A stretch of 64,000 nt of DNA from the NCBI GenBank assembly GCA_022605955.1, contig JAKCOZ010000005.1:28346450-28410449 (forward strand). Reading direction: 5' to 3'. Positions 24,726-40,300 of this stretch are shown here, in pieces. This DNA comes from Rallus limicola (Eukaryota > Chordata > Aves > Gruiformes > Rallidae). The notes under the pieces were generated by a model that saw nothing but the letters and a program-made list of their open reading frames with translations, made no database searches and was not told where the DNA came from. The stretch's first letter is position 1; each line of letters starts with the position of its first letter. The position numbers and the translations under genes are program-made.

Positions 24726-27700
24726 TTGTCCTGTCTGCCTGCAAGGACAGGAAGGGAGAGCACTGAAAGCCGAGCTACACTACCGGACTACATTCCCATA
24801 TGAAAACTGAGTGGTAGATTTACTTTAGGATTTATAAATTTCATTACAATCATCAACACATCAATATACTGTATAATGCTAAACAGTGAACTAGAGACCT
24901 TCTGTCTTTCAATGTCAGTTTTATATAATAAATAATATTTACCCTCATTAACAATCTACTTTACTATTACTTAGCTACTGAAGGCTCAGAGCCTATCACT
25001 TAAAATCAGACCATTTATATAAAGACAAGCATAGTGTCTAAGGGCAAGCACTGAGCACATTTGCAAATGAAATTTGATTTGCAAATTTCAATTTAAGTAA
25101 TGTTTACACAGGCTTATAGCAGAAGTTTGAATTGACTCGAAAAGTACACAGAAATTACGTATCTATGATTCAAATAATTTTGCTATTCAACTTAATTGCC
25201 CGCTTAGTTGGTTCAGCATTTTCAGTTATGTTACAGTCAATTTTAGTGTAAAATTGACTAGCTAGTATTTTAAAATAAAAAATAAAAGGAAAACCTTTAA
25301 ATATTTCACCATATTACCCATTACTTTACATCTCCCCATTCAAATTTAAATTTGTTTCAAGAAAAAGAACTTCTAAACACCATGACTGGTGTTTGGAATT
25401 ATAATGTCAACATATTAACTATACAATTCCTATTTGCATTATATGAAATTTATCACTATGAAAGTTGCATGCATTTTTGTATTTGTAGTTGACTTTTTAA
25501 ACATTTTTGGCTTGGTGATGACCTTTTGGAGTTTCTTTCTTATTCTCTGTTTTCATACCTCTAAACCTAATCTGGTATTTACAGTAGAATATTTTCTTTT
25601 TTTTTCTGCTAATACACAGCATTAATATATTTTATTATTCTAAGCCTCATTGCTTGTAAATTTGCTGTTAATAGCTTCTTCCCACTGCATAGTTTAGAGC
25701 CAAAAATCACCATGAGTGCTGGCTTGTCTATTGCTTCATCTATGAAGGCTATCCTTGTAATTACCCTGTTAAGAGTCATCCATAAATACTCATTCATTAA
25801 ACCAGTTAAATGGTGCAGCAAAGAAGAAATGTATCAGCTGTCCTTATTGTAAATTGTTTAGTTCAAATGTATCAACATGTTTCTCAAGGCCTTGAAGCTG
25901 GGTTGAAAATTCTTATTTAAGATACAAAAAGAATGGCCATGACCTGTCGTAGTGGCAGTAATATAACTCCAAAGCTTTTTTGCTTTCCTTAAGCCTTTAC
26001 CTTATGCAAAATAAAACCCTTTCAAAGCTTGCTTAAAGTCTTAAGCATATTAAATCCTTATAGTAGCTACAGAGACCAATAATTAGTCATATTGTTCTCA
26101 GACAGTAGTTTGCCTTTATAAAATAAGAGTCCAACATAGAACTATTCAACAAAAGTTACAATAAAAGTGTAGTTACATTTGTGGTATTATTAATAGCTGT
26201 AGACAAACAAAAAAAGCAGGACTGTGTCCTGAGTGATGCACTGGCAAAGTTTATCAGTACCACTGTAACACATGCACCTGTATGTTGCATCCTGGATGTT
26301 GCTCAAAATTTATATTAAGTACCACATTAAGATATTAAAAAGTTCAAGCATAGAGGCAAAACCAGAAAACCTAAACTCAATAAATGAAACAAAAGGTTCA
26401 TAAAGATTGAACTATCATAGATAGACTTCAAAAGGAATCCCTGACCATTTCAACAAAATATATTATTATCTGATAGGAAAAATAGAAACAATGAACAAGG
26501 AGTAACTACTCAGTTTTTCCTTACAATTTCTCACAATAACTACAAGGCATTAAACCAATCAAAAGAGGAAACACATGCAGTTAAAAAAAATAAAATCAAA
26601 CCATATATTGTCATAAAAAATAAAAAAACCTAAATGAGTTTATACACTTATTTGACAAGCTTTCAAGAAAGCATCTTCAAAAAAAAAAAAAGTATAAAAA
26701 AAAATCCAGTATCAGGTTCAGTGAGTCTAAGATTTAGGGAGGAGCCAGAAAATACGTGAGTATACTGACATGTACTCTACACTTATCTTTGCCCTCCACA
26801 TGCTCCTTACTAGCAAGTATCAAAGAAAACGGAGTATCACTGCTACAGACCGACCAGTCCTAGACATACTAACCCTTACAGACCAGCACTAAGCTATTCA
26901 ACCAAAACCCATTGTAGAATAAAATCCAAGCCTGTTGAATCATGTTTCTTTGCAAGTAACGAAATGCTTAGCTGACTGGGGGGAAAACAAAAAAAATATT
27001 GCAAGAAATTACTGCAAAAATTATTTCTCATCTGCCTTCAGTGGAGCCCTTTAAGGACTAAAAAGGACTAAGGCAATATGCTGAGCAGTAAAAAGAATAC
27101 TGTAAATGTATAAACCATAGTGGTAGAAGCAAGTGAAAGTCTCATTTCGAATCAAAGGTTATTTACTTTGTTGGGCTCAGCTATATGGAGTTTCAGGAAG
27201 TAGGGCTGGGAAATTCTGGACTGCAGCCCATACATCACCATTTCTCAATGCTTAACTGAACTGCACATTTGTATTACGTACCACTGCTGTCTGCAGAGTT
27301 CAGACTTGTAACGCTTCCCTTTCCTATCAGAGCCCTGTGACAACAGCATGACAACCTTCTTAAGTCAAGATAAAAGGAGAACACGACAAGAAGCTTTGGC
27401 ACAATTTATTTTCCTTTAACAGCTCTCTTCTGCACTATTTCACAGCCAGCCATCCCCAGACATCAAGAGGTAACTATATCTGAGCCCCACGCCTTTGGCT
27501 GATGTTTCAGGATGAAAACAGTTCCAAGCCACTGTCTCATACACATGGCCTAAGACTAATACTTTTTTGGTTGGTTGTATAAATTGAGGAAGACTTTTAC
27601 CACGCAGTGTCAAACTGTGTCCTGCTTCAGTAATAACTAACTGCTTTGATTTGCCTGGCCTGGAAGAACTCACTGCATGGTACTGAGACCTGCTTTATTG

Positions 27701-30700
27701 TGGCTTACAGTTTGCGGTTGGCTCTCTAATGGTAGGAATCAGTGTTTGTACAAAAAAGCTCTAACCAATGAATGACGTAAATGTTTTGTTTCCTCCAGAT
27801 AAGCACACATTGTGAGGAAAGGCAGAGGTAATTCTAAGTCAGTCAAACATGGTGCATCTATAGCTGCCTTCTATCTCTGTCCTTGTTCCCCCACCAAGGA
27901 GATACAGCGCATTTCCATACCTTTTCCTTCTAGGAAAGTCAGACACAGGATTTATGAAATTCCTTTGAAATAAGTTGGATAGAATTGATGCTAAAGAATT
28001 TCCATGGAGGAGATAAACCCCCTATTTTTTTCCGTGAAAGTGGTAAAAAAGTAAATTAATTTTCACAGATGTCTCCGCAAACACAAACTCTATTCAACAA
28101 ACCTTTATTTTACATAATAGAGCCTCGTGATGTATACAAAGTTAAATTTCAGGACAGTGTTCTAAACTGGAAGCTGAAATAAAATGTAAGAAGTGGTTGG
28201 AAAAAAAATGTGAAACCATCGATTCTTAAAGAAAGTCCCTGAGCATTTAAGTTCATTTTCAGTTTTATATTAAAAACACTCACACGAAGTTTGCTTCACA
28301 GCATAAAGACTCACTTCCACAACTTCGAAGAACTGACAATAACAGCACACTGGCAACAGCTGCTGTAGTTCTTGCAGGTCTGACCCTACTGAAACTAAGT
28401 TAGAAAACCAGTTGGAAATTTCCAAGTCCAAAGCCCTTACAAAAAAATGAAAATGAGAAAGAAAAAAGTCATTTTAAAGGAATTACACTACTTACACTGC
28501 TTCAGAGAAATGTTTAAGAGAAAAACACACCACCACAGAAATCTCTTAAAAACCCAGTGTCCCAGTTTCCCTCCTGAAATAAATAAAAGATCAAGAAATA
28601 GGAGCCTTTCTTTAAGGGGTTTAATTTCTCCCTTCCATCTTTGCAGAGTCTTCCCCCGCCTGGCATTTTTTCTCTTACTGCATTTTCAAGAAGGAAAAGT
28701 ATTTCTTTCAGAACTCAGTCTAGGTTGATGAAATTACAAGTGGGACTTCAGAATATCTGGGAATCACCAGTAATTAGTAGCCATCATCTGACCTGCCTAA
28801 TTACTGCAACAGCTGTTTATAACATTTGCTGTCAAAATCTGCCACAGAACTGGTGAGAGACAGCCACTGAACCTTTCTGTCCTTCTCCCAAGCCTGAGAG
28901 TACTGAAATGGTTTGCTTGCACATGAGCCTTATATGCCTATGAACCCAAAAAACCCTTCTGCCAGCTAAAGAAAGCTATGCACAAGCAGTAAGTTGCTGC
29001 ATCAGTTGGTGTAACAGTTAGTTCTTAGGCAAATGCACCTGCACCCCAAATCCTGGTTTCCTCAGCCCAACTCCATAACTGCTATGAAGAATACACTATT
29101 TGAAGTTAAAAGAAATGAGCACTATTATAGAAAATTTATACTGCATAGGGACAGGTATTCAGGAACTTAATTTTTTGGCACGGCTAGAAGAGCAGGGATG
29201 TGTCCCTATTAGCATGTCAGGACAGAAACTGATGGTAATGAGGCCTTCAAAAGGCTCTTCAGAAGTCAATTTAGCCTTGTCAGAGATTTACTGAATGTGG
29301 TATAATTGCAAAGGCTGCCAACACAAGTAGTTTAATGGGATCCAGAATAGCTATAGAAACTACAACATAAGGGAAAGAAAGCAAAGGCATTCAGATTGAA
29401 GGGATGCAACGATTAAAATTACAGGGGAAGGTAGCAGAGCAGCCCTATCCCGTTTGAAGGGTTTTATCTCAATGTCTCAGTCCCCCCACTCACACTCAAC
29501 AGCATGAAGCATAACAGCAAGTACAGTACTGATAAACAGACTGGTTAAAGACACTTCCCAATAGTGTATAAATGCTCAGAGATCATTGGACAATGCTATG
29601 AGAAGAGTAAGGCTTTTGGTTATAATTATAAAGGGATGTCTGGTGCTGCTGTATTGTGTGTGCTGTTAGCCTGGACCATTCCCAGGATAACAGGGATCGA
29701 GTATGGTGAGCAAAATTGTTCAGAAACTAACTAGGATCAGATTAAAGCAAATAGTTGAACCACATCAATATCTCTTAAGGACAGCTGAAAAGCATCATCA
29801 GCAAGTGATGCTTCAGATACACATCACCCACACATGTTAAGCATTTAAGGAATGATTTAAAACAGGGGCAGAAACTTTTCTACCATTCTGTGGTTATCAA
29901 AATATCCAGATGTAAGAGATTCTTAATTTTAAAGATACCTTGCAGAAGGGTCATCCATGCCGTAATGAGACTTTTGAGCTACAGAGCTTTCTTTCCTACC
30001 CATGGAGCACACACACATTAGCATCATGCTTACATAAAAACACAGGAAAAGGGGAGGTATCTGACGTAATGCTTTTGTTTAAGGAGTAAAGTACTCACAA
30101 GGGTTACAATGTGACAAGAAAAAATGATGCTGTCGTAGGCTCTCCCGAACTCACCTGATACTGCCAATCCAAAACATTTCTGATGGAAATTAAGATATTA
30201 TACAGACAGCAAGATATTTTTTATATTTATTGCAAATATTAATATTTGAGACCATCTAGAATACTTGCACTTACTAACACTTCACATAGTGGCAAAAGAA
30301 CAATAGTCTTAGGGTGCAAGTCATATATTTCACATTAATCTGGTAGAAATAAATACCTATAAGACAGGTATTTTTACAATGGGACACAAACTGCCACCTT
30401 TGAGAGGCTTGGGTAACTAAGCTGGTACACTTATTTGGGTTGTGAGCTGCCATTCTGCAGCTGAGGTCGCTGAGCAGCTTGCAAACATCTCCTTCGTGTA
30501 ATGGGCTGTTGTGCCTCTTAGTTTCCTCCAAATGCATACCCTGGTATAGATGGCTGGGGGAACTGTTCTAGGCTCTGGATAAAAAGCATGTCTGAAGTAT
30601 AAAGGTTATGGTAATAACTATTCCTTAGGAAAATCCCTGATAATAACTCATTCTTGTAAATGTAGTTTTGTCCCCATGTTAATTAATTACACATGTTACT

Positions 30701-32160
30701 TTTATTTTACTTTTAATAAATGCGTAACTTGTTTAAGACCTCGCTTGATCTCACAAGGCTTAAAGACAGCTCTGCACAAACACACAGGATCAGTTTGTTC
30801 AGGATTTGTACCAGCACAGAACAAAAGCTGCAGTGCAGAGACAGCTCAGGCTCTTGTTACAAGCTTGGTACCTCTACGGCTTAAAGCAGCTACAGCTGCC
30901 TCCTCTTATTGCCTCGGCTTTCACTATGTCCTACGCTGTGGGCTTCAGTCACAGAAAGCAGCAGACTGCAAAGTGAGCTGCCTGAAAGAGAACACAGGAA
31001 AAGAAAAATATTTTTCTGTTGAATCAGTTCCTGACCTGGGTCAAGTACAGGACCACACAAACTGTGGTGCCACTGGAGAGGGAGAGAATGGCAACTCCCC
31101 AAACTGCCACCAAAACATCAGAATAAAGACTTATGCATAAGAACTTGCTTAGCAGATTCCCTTCAGACCTGTGGGGTTTGTTGTGACTCTTAAGGCTTTT
31201 TGCAGTGTTTTCCCCCACCCCCAGCTATGCCACATCTCCCAGTGCAGTGAGCTAATGCCTTGTTTTCCATGACCAGAACTGTGTCAGTTCCCCTTACACT
31301 GGGTAAGAGCTGACTACGTAGCAATTCAACCTCAATTTGCTGGGCAGTATTCTTTCTGTGCTACAGGACAGGTTAAACGAAGTATATCAAAGATGTTAGT
31401 TCTACGTTTTCTAAGTTCTAGCACAAACTATGGCCTTTCTGATAACTTAATATATGGTTCAAACTATTTCAAGAAAATAAGAACAACCAAAACTCTGCAG
31501 CTTGAGAAGAAAGCCATGAAATTGTCAAAAATTACATCAAAATAATTCACTTATATGAAGGAAACAGATGCTACTGTCTAGTTTAAAATAGCTTCTTGAC
31601 CTTTGTTTCCTAATAAACTTTTCAAGCTAGTATGTATGAATTGAACTGTATCTCACAGCATTCAATTCATTTAAGTATTTCCCCTAATGACTTTATCTGA
31701 AATTATGACAGCACCTGCAGTTCATCTAACACTCCAGAACTTGCAAGCTGTGTGCTGTCACACATATTTTTCTGGAAATCCCATGCAGAAACACGGGTAT
31801 TCTGCTTAAGATTGCCTGAAGTCCTCTAAATACCACAAAAATCTCATCAACTACGCCGTCACTGACAAAGAGAGTTATGGAGCAAATAAACATGGATTCA
31901 AAAGTGCACAGCCTGAAATGACATCAGCTAGTTCAAGTACCTGGAGTAAAAACAAACTGATCCTTGGCTGACTTTCCCCCACTCCCACTTGTAGCTGCTG
32001 GGAGAAAAATCAACCGTCTCAGTATCTACTTAATGTTCCTGGAATTCCTTAGCCTTCTACACAAGCAGGACACACCAGCTCTTGTGCTGAACAATTCTCA
32101 GAAAGGTTCATACCTCAAGTAATTATTAAATGCACTTTTATATGGAGGCAGGGTTTTTCT

Positions 32161-32191
32161 GGGGGGGGTGGGGGTGGGGGGGTGGGGGTGG
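32161..32191 (+). repeat. G-run block with quadruplex potential
   Basis: Four G runs of 8, 5, 7 and 5, separated by single T residues, lie on the plus (STXBP6 template) strand. Single-base loops make this a strong quadruplex candidate by pattern. Confidence 0.9.
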
Positions 32192-35100
32192 CTCTTTTGT
32201 TTAGATTTTCCATGAAAAAAATACTTCATCACTCAGTACTAAAAATATTTAAGATTTTTTTTAATGGCTGATTTAAAAATCAGAATTTCATACTGTATCT
32301 ATGACTGTAATCCTCAGTTTTGTATCACTGAGGGCTTTAACCAATATAGTTTACTAAACAGTTAGCTTTAATAGGCATCTTTTACCAATTCATTCTACCA
32401 TCCTATGGAACTCAGCCTTAAGTTTAACTTTAAAAATTATACATCAGATTCATAGTTGATTCTTGGTACATGGTAAACTTTAAAACTGAGCATAGCATAC
32501 TGCACAATACTAGACAAACTGAAAATATATATCCCCAGACTACAGTAAGTTCTCTTGCCATTGTTATTTAACCTATATGCATTTATCCTTCTGTAAAGAA
32601 TATATAATGAAACGTAATTACACCTAACTAACTGCATAATGACTTTAATTGTCTTTTGAACAAATGCAGACACTGTATATCAGATATAAAATAAGACTTG
32701 GCTGGGCTGGATTATCATAGTATTCACCTAATTTTATACATGATCTGTACTTTCAGCAGGATACACTGGCAGCAGATAGACCCATAGCTCTTTTCTCTAT
32801 TGCCACCCTCTCTTAGCTGGGTTATGCTTTCTAATACCTCACCAACATGCTCCTTGGACAGTGCATCTCAAACAGCAAACACACTGAGCATGGAAAAAAC
32901 CCAACATTAAATTCTTTGGAACTTACCAATTCTACAATTCTGTAACTCTATGAATTCCATTACTAACTGCACATCAAACACTTACTGGCACAACATTGAA
33001 GATAGAGGGAGAACGACAAAGTAGTTCTAGAGCATTCTTTGCATTTCAGAGCAGCAAAACAATGCCAAAAATGCACAGGTGGAAAGAGATAACATTACAT
33101 CACTCAGCATTTGCTTTCAGGGCACACCCAATTTTTCAGAGAGGTTCACAGGAATCACCTTTTACTGCTCAAACATTATGATCCCTTCCAGATTTCAGAT
33201 TACGTAGGATTTTTGTATGTTGGCATACATCAGCCTAGTAAATCAATCTCCTCTTACCTGCCTCAGTCTGCTTGTTCAATTCATTATGATCAATAGCAAA
33301 GCAAATGCAAGTTAATTCATTAGTCCTACAATTTTTTCTTTTCATACTGTACTACAGCAGTGGAGAAAAGCCTGCAGACCTTCATGGTATTTGAAACAGC
33401 CAGAAACAGTATGTTGATGCCTTAATTGCATTTTGGATATTCTGCAGACATCTTGATTTCACTGAATGATTTTATTTGTGGTTCATTTTAATCTACACTT
33501 GCTACTCCCTTAATTCAGATTCAATTTCATTAAGATAACTATGACTATCATTAGCTAAAATACCAAATCTATGAAAATGTGCCCCAGAGGCTCTGAGGCT
33601 CACACTCCTGCAACTGGTGATACTACACTTAAAGATCAGGCCAGACAGTGGATGTCAGCAGAGCAGTTGCACCACAGCACCCTCCTCATGATGGAGTCTT
33701 CTCACTGTAGTGTGCACAGCTTGCACAGGGTTGATCAGTTGCCACCTGAGGATCCCTTCTTGGCTGCACTTCAAAGATCCTGTTTCCATCTGCTTTAAAA
33801 ATCAAAGCAAACCACCAGCCAACATATTTGGGCAATAAAGAAATAGGATTCCTTGTCAAAAGTTAATCCTGCAATCAGCTACATTATGATTCAAGGGTTC
33901 TTTTAACATACCCAGTAAAAATTTCCATGCAAGTTGCAGCCACATAAGTATCAAAGAAAAAAATTGCAAAGAATTTGTAGTTTCATATTAGAAGCATTAG
34001 AAGTGGGCAGCCTACCCTTTTTCTTTACACTACTACCCTCTTATGCAAGCTTATAGTCACTTAGCAACTTGGTGGTAACTGACTCTGTTTCAGGAATATT
34101 GATAACTAGATTATGAAACTACTGGTTCAGTAAAAATAACATCTTAAAATAAAGGACATGTCAGTCAAGTTATTCCTATTCTAGGAAATTCTATGTGTAC
34201 TCTGAGTCAGACTGCTTTGACACATAAAAGTACATAGTCAAGACATAGCTTGAAAAAGTCTCATGTGCATACATTATATCGAATTTCCAGAATTTACTGA
34301 ATATCAATTCCATCCAATTCTTGAGATATTTGTATTATGCTCGAAATGAAACAAAATCCATCCTTTCAACACCATCTCCATACTTAGGAAAATCAATTTA
34401 AAAGTTAGCCCTCAAATTGAAGCATTCCTGTGATGATTTAAGAGAAAATGTCTGCTTAGCCAGCACTTCAAGGCCCAAATAATTTACATTTCTTTTATTC
34501 TATATTCTGTGCACATACAGATGTTTGACGAACTGTGTTATTAACATATACTACTAGAGATAAAGCATTTTAGGAAAAAATAAAAAGTCACCATATTACT
34601 CAATTTTTATCCACACTCCTTTCCAAGAAATGCTGTAAAACAACTTATAACAAATAGAGAAAATAGGTCTAACGCTAATTTTAAAACATAGGAGGATGGA
34701 TGTGTTGAAAGAAATCAATTTGTATTCCTCTCTCCTTTGCTGTTCACTGAAGCCTCAACATGTGGAAAGTGTAATATAATTTTTTTTAAAAAATAAGTTA
34801 CCTGATAGTATTTATGGAGAATACTGTGTAGAGATAGGGGAAGAAGCTGTAAATTCTCTCCTTGTAGAGATTAACATGCAAAACAGAATGAAGCATGAAC
34901 AGTAGTGAAACCAAAAAGTTCTGCTACAGGGAAGGAGTAATATGCTTTAACAGGTGAAAAGGAAGCCAGAGCACAACTAACTAAAGCGGTTTACAGCTGA
35001 ATCCCAAACAGGTAAGAGAACACAACATAGCTGTTTCCGATGATCAATCCCCCTAAACGCATCCTAATGACTACTTATTCAGTCTGAACTATAGATGAAC

Positions 35101-36676
35101 AATGTTGCTATAGTACTCATTGTTTCTTTGCTCTTCTGTGCATATCTTAATTTTCCAAGATCCACAGCAAAAAAACCCATCAAACCAATTATCAGGAACA
35201 ATTTTACTGCCCTTCTGCTATGTGCCTCCCCCCTACCACCCCACCCCCTCCAGCTCACAAAGAAGCACAATGGCTGCTTTAATCAAGTATTACACAAATC
35301 AGCTGAATTAAACTTTTTGATCTCCCAACAGACACACACTAACGAAGCATAGAGTCCACAATACCCAACAGGAACAGTAAACACCAAATTGGGCTGGAGG
35401 CAAAGCATGCAGGGAGAGTAAGAAATCGGAATTCTGAACTCCAAACGATTCCTCCTGTGCAGGGAATGAAGCCAAGTGATAGGATATCAAACTTTCACTA
35501 AAATGGCATAGCAGATGCCAGGGTTTACAGCTGTAGCAGGATTCTAGAAACAAAAGGAAAAGGAAAAAAAAAAAAAAGGAAAGCAAAACAAAAATATGGT
35601 CCAACAGAGCAAATAAGGTATTGAGAATTAAAGGGCTAATAGAAAGCTAGAGGAGTGGACTTGCTTGAAATGATGAAGACGGTAAAAGGGGATGGGATAA
35701 TCACAAGGTTAAAAGACTGTCAGCAACATTACTAGTCTGCATTAGGAAAGGAAGACCTTGGCATAAGCCAGGGTTGACAAAGGCAGAACAGTGTTATGTT
35801 TTATTAGTTTAAAGAAAAGAGGAGATTCTTGCGTAGAGCTGGACAGCTGGAAATTGAGTTAAGCAGAAATAGCGGCGCGTTGACAATGGCTTGTTACTAG
35901 TGAATATTCACATTCAGGAAGGAAGTGCGCAAAATTAAAACAAGAATTAACTTGAGCTGAAGGAACTATGTTTAGTGACTGAAACTTCTTCAAGGGGGTG
36001 CAGGCTAAGAGAATTGCAGACAGTCAGCTGACAAAATAGTTTACATGGAAAGAAGCAATACAAATGGCTGCAGAAAATAATGACAAAGGAAGATTAAAAG
36101 TAATAAACAGAAACCACGCCCAGGTAAATCCTCCACAAATAAGACAACCAAGCAGTTATCCACAATAGGTTTGTTTCAAAAGGGCATTTCGAACATTTTT
36201 CCTAGCCTGTCAAAGCATTTAGATATGGAAAATGGGGCAAGAAATCATGAAAACAAGTTGATTTCCTTAAATAATGTAGGGTATTCATTTTTTAAAGACC
36301 AAATTGAAATAATGAATATTTGAATGGGTCCACAGTAAGCAGAGAGGTGGGAACAGGATGAAAGAAATCCATTAAGAAAGTGACCAAGACTGAGCTGAAA
36401 CTGTCTGAAACCATAGGTTAAGAGTATATGCTTATGAGTAGAAAAGCAGAGCTTTAGGAAAATCACTATACAAGTAACAATTAATGACATTTTCTCCAGT
36501 TCATTGTTTTGAGACCAAAGTGATACAAAGTAACAGTACACCTCAAGTCTTTGATACTGTGCTATCTCTCTAAATGAATGGCTAACAATTCTTGACAACA
36601 GTTGTACCATTCAGACTGCTGCTCTGAAGAATTCTAGAAGACTGTCTGAATGACAGCAGTCTCATTACACAGCTAC

Positions 36677-36692
36677 TTTTTTTTTTTTTTTT
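36677..36692. repeat. T16 homopolymer
   Basis: A 16-nt T run followed by AATAAAAT, just left of a CR1 3'-tail fragment. Confidence 0.9.
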
Positions 36693-36717
36693 AATAAAAT
36701 ACACTCTTCAATGATTA

Positions 36718-36780
36718 AAGCTTGGACCAGATAATCTTTCAAGGTCCCTTCCAACCTGCACTGTTCCGCCATTCTATTAG
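36718..36780 (+). mobile_element. CR1 3'-tail fragment
   Basis: GCTTGGACCAGATAATCTTT followed by CAAGGTCCCTTCCAACCTGC and a CCATTCTATTAG end is the classical CR1 3' terminus in sense orientation. It is only about 60 bp, an extreme 5' truncation. A 16-nt T run and an AATAAA lie just upstream. Confidence 0.85.
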
Positions 36781-37275
36781 TGTAACATAAGGGCTGGAAT
36801 ACGACTTTAAAAGACTTTTTTTTTATATTTAAATGTAATTCAAGACTTTAATTAATTCTATGTTATTCCCCATCACCTGCGGATCACAAAAAGCCCACTA
36901 CCACTGGAAATTAATGATGAAATGCTTTAGTCTTCATAGTGTCTCAGTAGAGATTAAGACTCATCTTGCAAAACAGCAACATGATGCTGCTATACAGCAT
37001 TAAGAGTCCAGAGAAGTCTGTAGTTCTACCAGCTTGTGCAGTCACACACATAGATTCTTTCTATTCTGCTCTTCCCCTCCTGACCAAGAAAAGAAGCTAT
37101 TTGCCACTAGCACAAAAATATTTTATTAGGCTACAGCAGTAAACAACCAGCTGGAAACAAACCTCACCTTTGGTTAAAATCTACATATTCCCTTACAAAA
37201 TCTGCAAAAACCACAGATCAATGTTTCAAGAAATTGATACATCCAAAGGCAAGCTCACTTACATACTGGTGGTTT

Positions 37276-37365
37276 TGGTGTGGGTTTTTTTGTTTGTTTG
37301 GGTTTTTTTGTTGTTCTTGTTGTTTTGTTTTTTTCCCATTTTGTTTGGTGTTTTGGTTGGGGGAG
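37276..37365 (+). repeat. GT-rich low-complexity stretch
   Basis: T runs broken by G, GG and GGG (GTTTGTTTGGG-like) make overlapping Phe/Gly/Cys-rich frames in three registers. These are low-complexity shadows, not genes. Confidence 0.85.
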
Positions 37366-40300
37366 GGTTGGGGAGTTGGAACAGAAAACACAGAACAGGA
37401 CAAGAAAACTTGTTTTACAATTTACATTTATAGAAGTTAGACTTGAGAGTCCAACTGAATAAAACTTACTTCATGGCTTCAGTTAAACACAGTGATCTGT
37501 CAGTTTAGCATCTTCCAAATGCTACAGCACAAACTACTGCTTTTTCCAATTTCCAACAAATTTCAAAGCAGCCAAGTCTTTTCCAATTTAATCTTCTCCA
37601 TAGTTGAGGATGATTTTTGTTCTTTTGCTTCCCACTACCTTCCACTACAGAATGAACACTGGATAAACAACCAGCATTCCCTCAAGCAGATGGTACAGCT
37701 GAAGGATTGCTTGTGTGTATTTGTATGCTAAATTTATGTGGTCCAAACTTAAGAAAACTATTTTTAAAAGAAGCCGTGGTATCTGAATATAAAAATAAAC
37801 CAGAACATAAATTATTCCAGAACTTTAAAAACTCTATACCTTGCTATTGTTTTCCTTTTAAGTAAATTTAACAAATTTCAGCTGCCAAAAATCTTATCAG
37901 ATAGTATTTTGCACAGATAAATATTCCCAGACACTTGAACAGTGAAAATTTCTTTAGGAATCTGTCATCAATGCAGGTGAACAAACATAACTGAAGGTTG
38001 AAAAGCCTTGATCCAGTCACAGAAAAGTGCTCTTGCCATGACTTCTCTGTTCCATTAAAAGTGACGAGGCAGAGATTTAAGAAAACTAACACAGCAGGGG
38101 GTGATGCATTACCCATGAAAAGTATTTACTAGTTATTTCATCTAGCAAGAAATTTATGTTGCAGCTTCCCTTCCAGCTCAGCTGGTCCTCTGAAGACATG
38201 TCTGAGGAGGGAATACGGAAGGACAACTCAATACTTAAAGCAATTTTGCAATCTAGCCATTGAGATTTAGGGGATAAAATTGCCTAAGAAACTTCCCTGC
38301 CTGATGCGTATGTTCCACAACACTGGAAAGCCACCTCAGACCCACCCCCTAAAATTTACCTAAATGACGTTTTCTTCAAAAGACCAATGTTAGAGAATTT
38401 GAGCTGCAGCAGTTTTAACTCCGTCATTCCCTGGGGCTACCAAAAGTGGCTGTGGGCTGCTGAGCTCTAATGAACACAGCGAAAGAGCAGCTGACAGGGT
38501 GTGCCAGACTTTCTCTATGAAGTTGTTCCAGCTAAACAGTTACTAGAGATTGTTTTCACTTGGACTCATGGGTAGGCTCCTCCCTGATACAAGGCCAACA
38601 AACCTTTGCATAGTTTATATTCTCCCAGCCTCCCCACCCTTCATATGTTGTTTTTTCCTTCTTGTTAGGATATGTATAATCAGACTACAAAAACCAAGTT
38701 ACGTAAAAACCATAATGTAAGTAGGCTGGAGGAAAAACACTGCCTGCTGTAAATGCAGAACAATTGTTTGTTTGTGGTAGCATATACACATGCATACACA
38801 ATATCAGGAGCTTATTTTTATTGCTACAGTCTGAAATGTTCAGATATTATGCCAGTGATGGTGTAATTGGACAGAATGAGTTCAAAATTCCCTTCCTATA
38901 GTATTTTATAGATGTTATGCTACTTGTTTTGTACCTGAGCTCCTATAGCAGCTCAGATAAACTGGGCGATACAGGCAAATCACAGTAGGAGATCAAGCAT
39001 CAGTTCTGATCTGTTCTTCTAACTTGCTCTGAGAAGATTATTTATAGATTAAAGTCACAAACAGAAAATATTTAGAGATCAGGACTGCATTATTAACCTT
39101 TTTCTTTTTCAAGGCAACAACAGAACCTACCTAATGATAGATAAACTTGATGTAGTATTGCAGTCAGCTTAGCAATTCCTTTAAGTAATTCTTACGTGCT
39201 GCTCTGAAAATTACTCAATAGTTCACTCTTCAAAGGTCAGAAGTGTGGTGAAAACTTAAATGATTTGACTCCTATAGCCCAGAGCACTAAAAAAGGATAA
39301 GATTTTATTATGATGTTTATCTCCTCAGAATCTGTAACACACAAACCACTGGTAAGGCAGAAAGAGAACTTTTTTCTTCACAAGCTGATGCAACTACTAA
39401 AAGCTGAGCTACAAAGCTATTGACAGAAATACCTTCTGTTGGCAAGGGAACAATCCAGATGTCTTCTGCCCAGTATGATTCAAGTTCAACAATCCATAAT
39501 GCAGTAAGTCAGGGTATTATAAAAACCACTCTCCAGCATCATTCAAATTAAGAAAAATGTTCAAAATTAATCCTACCTCAAAGGAAAACACACTGGGTTT
39601 AACTGTTATGGTACACAAATATTTCCCCCCAAAGCTAGCAATTAGGGGATACTCATGCAGGTCTTAATTGTGCACAGTTGCTTTACTTTAACTTGAAGGA
39701 ACAGTTAATGTGCAATGCTGTTTAGCAACTTGTAGCTCTGCATTTTTATCACATACAAGACAGCACCAAGCCCCGCCAAAAGCCTCATTTGGACAAAGAG
39801 GGAACGAACTGCTTCCAGAGACAGCAAGACATTCCAACACTTTAACCTGGCATTAAACTTAATTCAAGCATCTGCCATGTTCTGGGCACAACACTGCAGT
39901 GAAATATGCTGCCCTCACTGAAGGAAGCTACTGCCAGCTCTGTAAGAAGTACTCAGCACAAGTAAATCCAGAGAATGGACAAAGCACTACAAAGTCAGTA
40001 TTCTCTTCTGAACATAGAAAAAGGGCCTCTCTAACCTATCTAGTTTGTGTCAGGGTTCACAGTAATTTTTGGATGCCTCCATGAAAATGTTTAAAATTCC
40101 AGCCAAGTATAACCTCATTGAGCCTCCTTTATGATGAATGGGGCAAGATACAGCTTCCAGTGAACTTCCAACATACAGCTTTACAACTTAATTCTTTTAT
40201 AAATCCATACAAGGTTTGTATTTATGAATATGAAACCTATACCTTTTGATTACTGTAAAATTACATCTGACTAAAACAAGTCTGATGCCTTGCTCTTCCC

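Noticed and set aside
30676..31140. 154-codon plus-strand open frame
   Set aside because: No recognisable domain, no splice or promoter context, and residue use looks like random translation. A minus-strand frame overlaps it. It may be chance, or an unrecognised repeat.
36245..36610. 121-codon minus-strand open frame in STXBP6 sense
   Set aside because: It is hydrophobic and Phe/Ile/Ser-rich from AT composition. There are no amisyn residues missing at this position, since the flanking coding exons join exactly in phase.
37170..37462. Overlapping Phe/Gly-rich frames resembling membrane proteins
   Set aside because: They are produced by the GT-rich low-complexity stretch in three registers at once.
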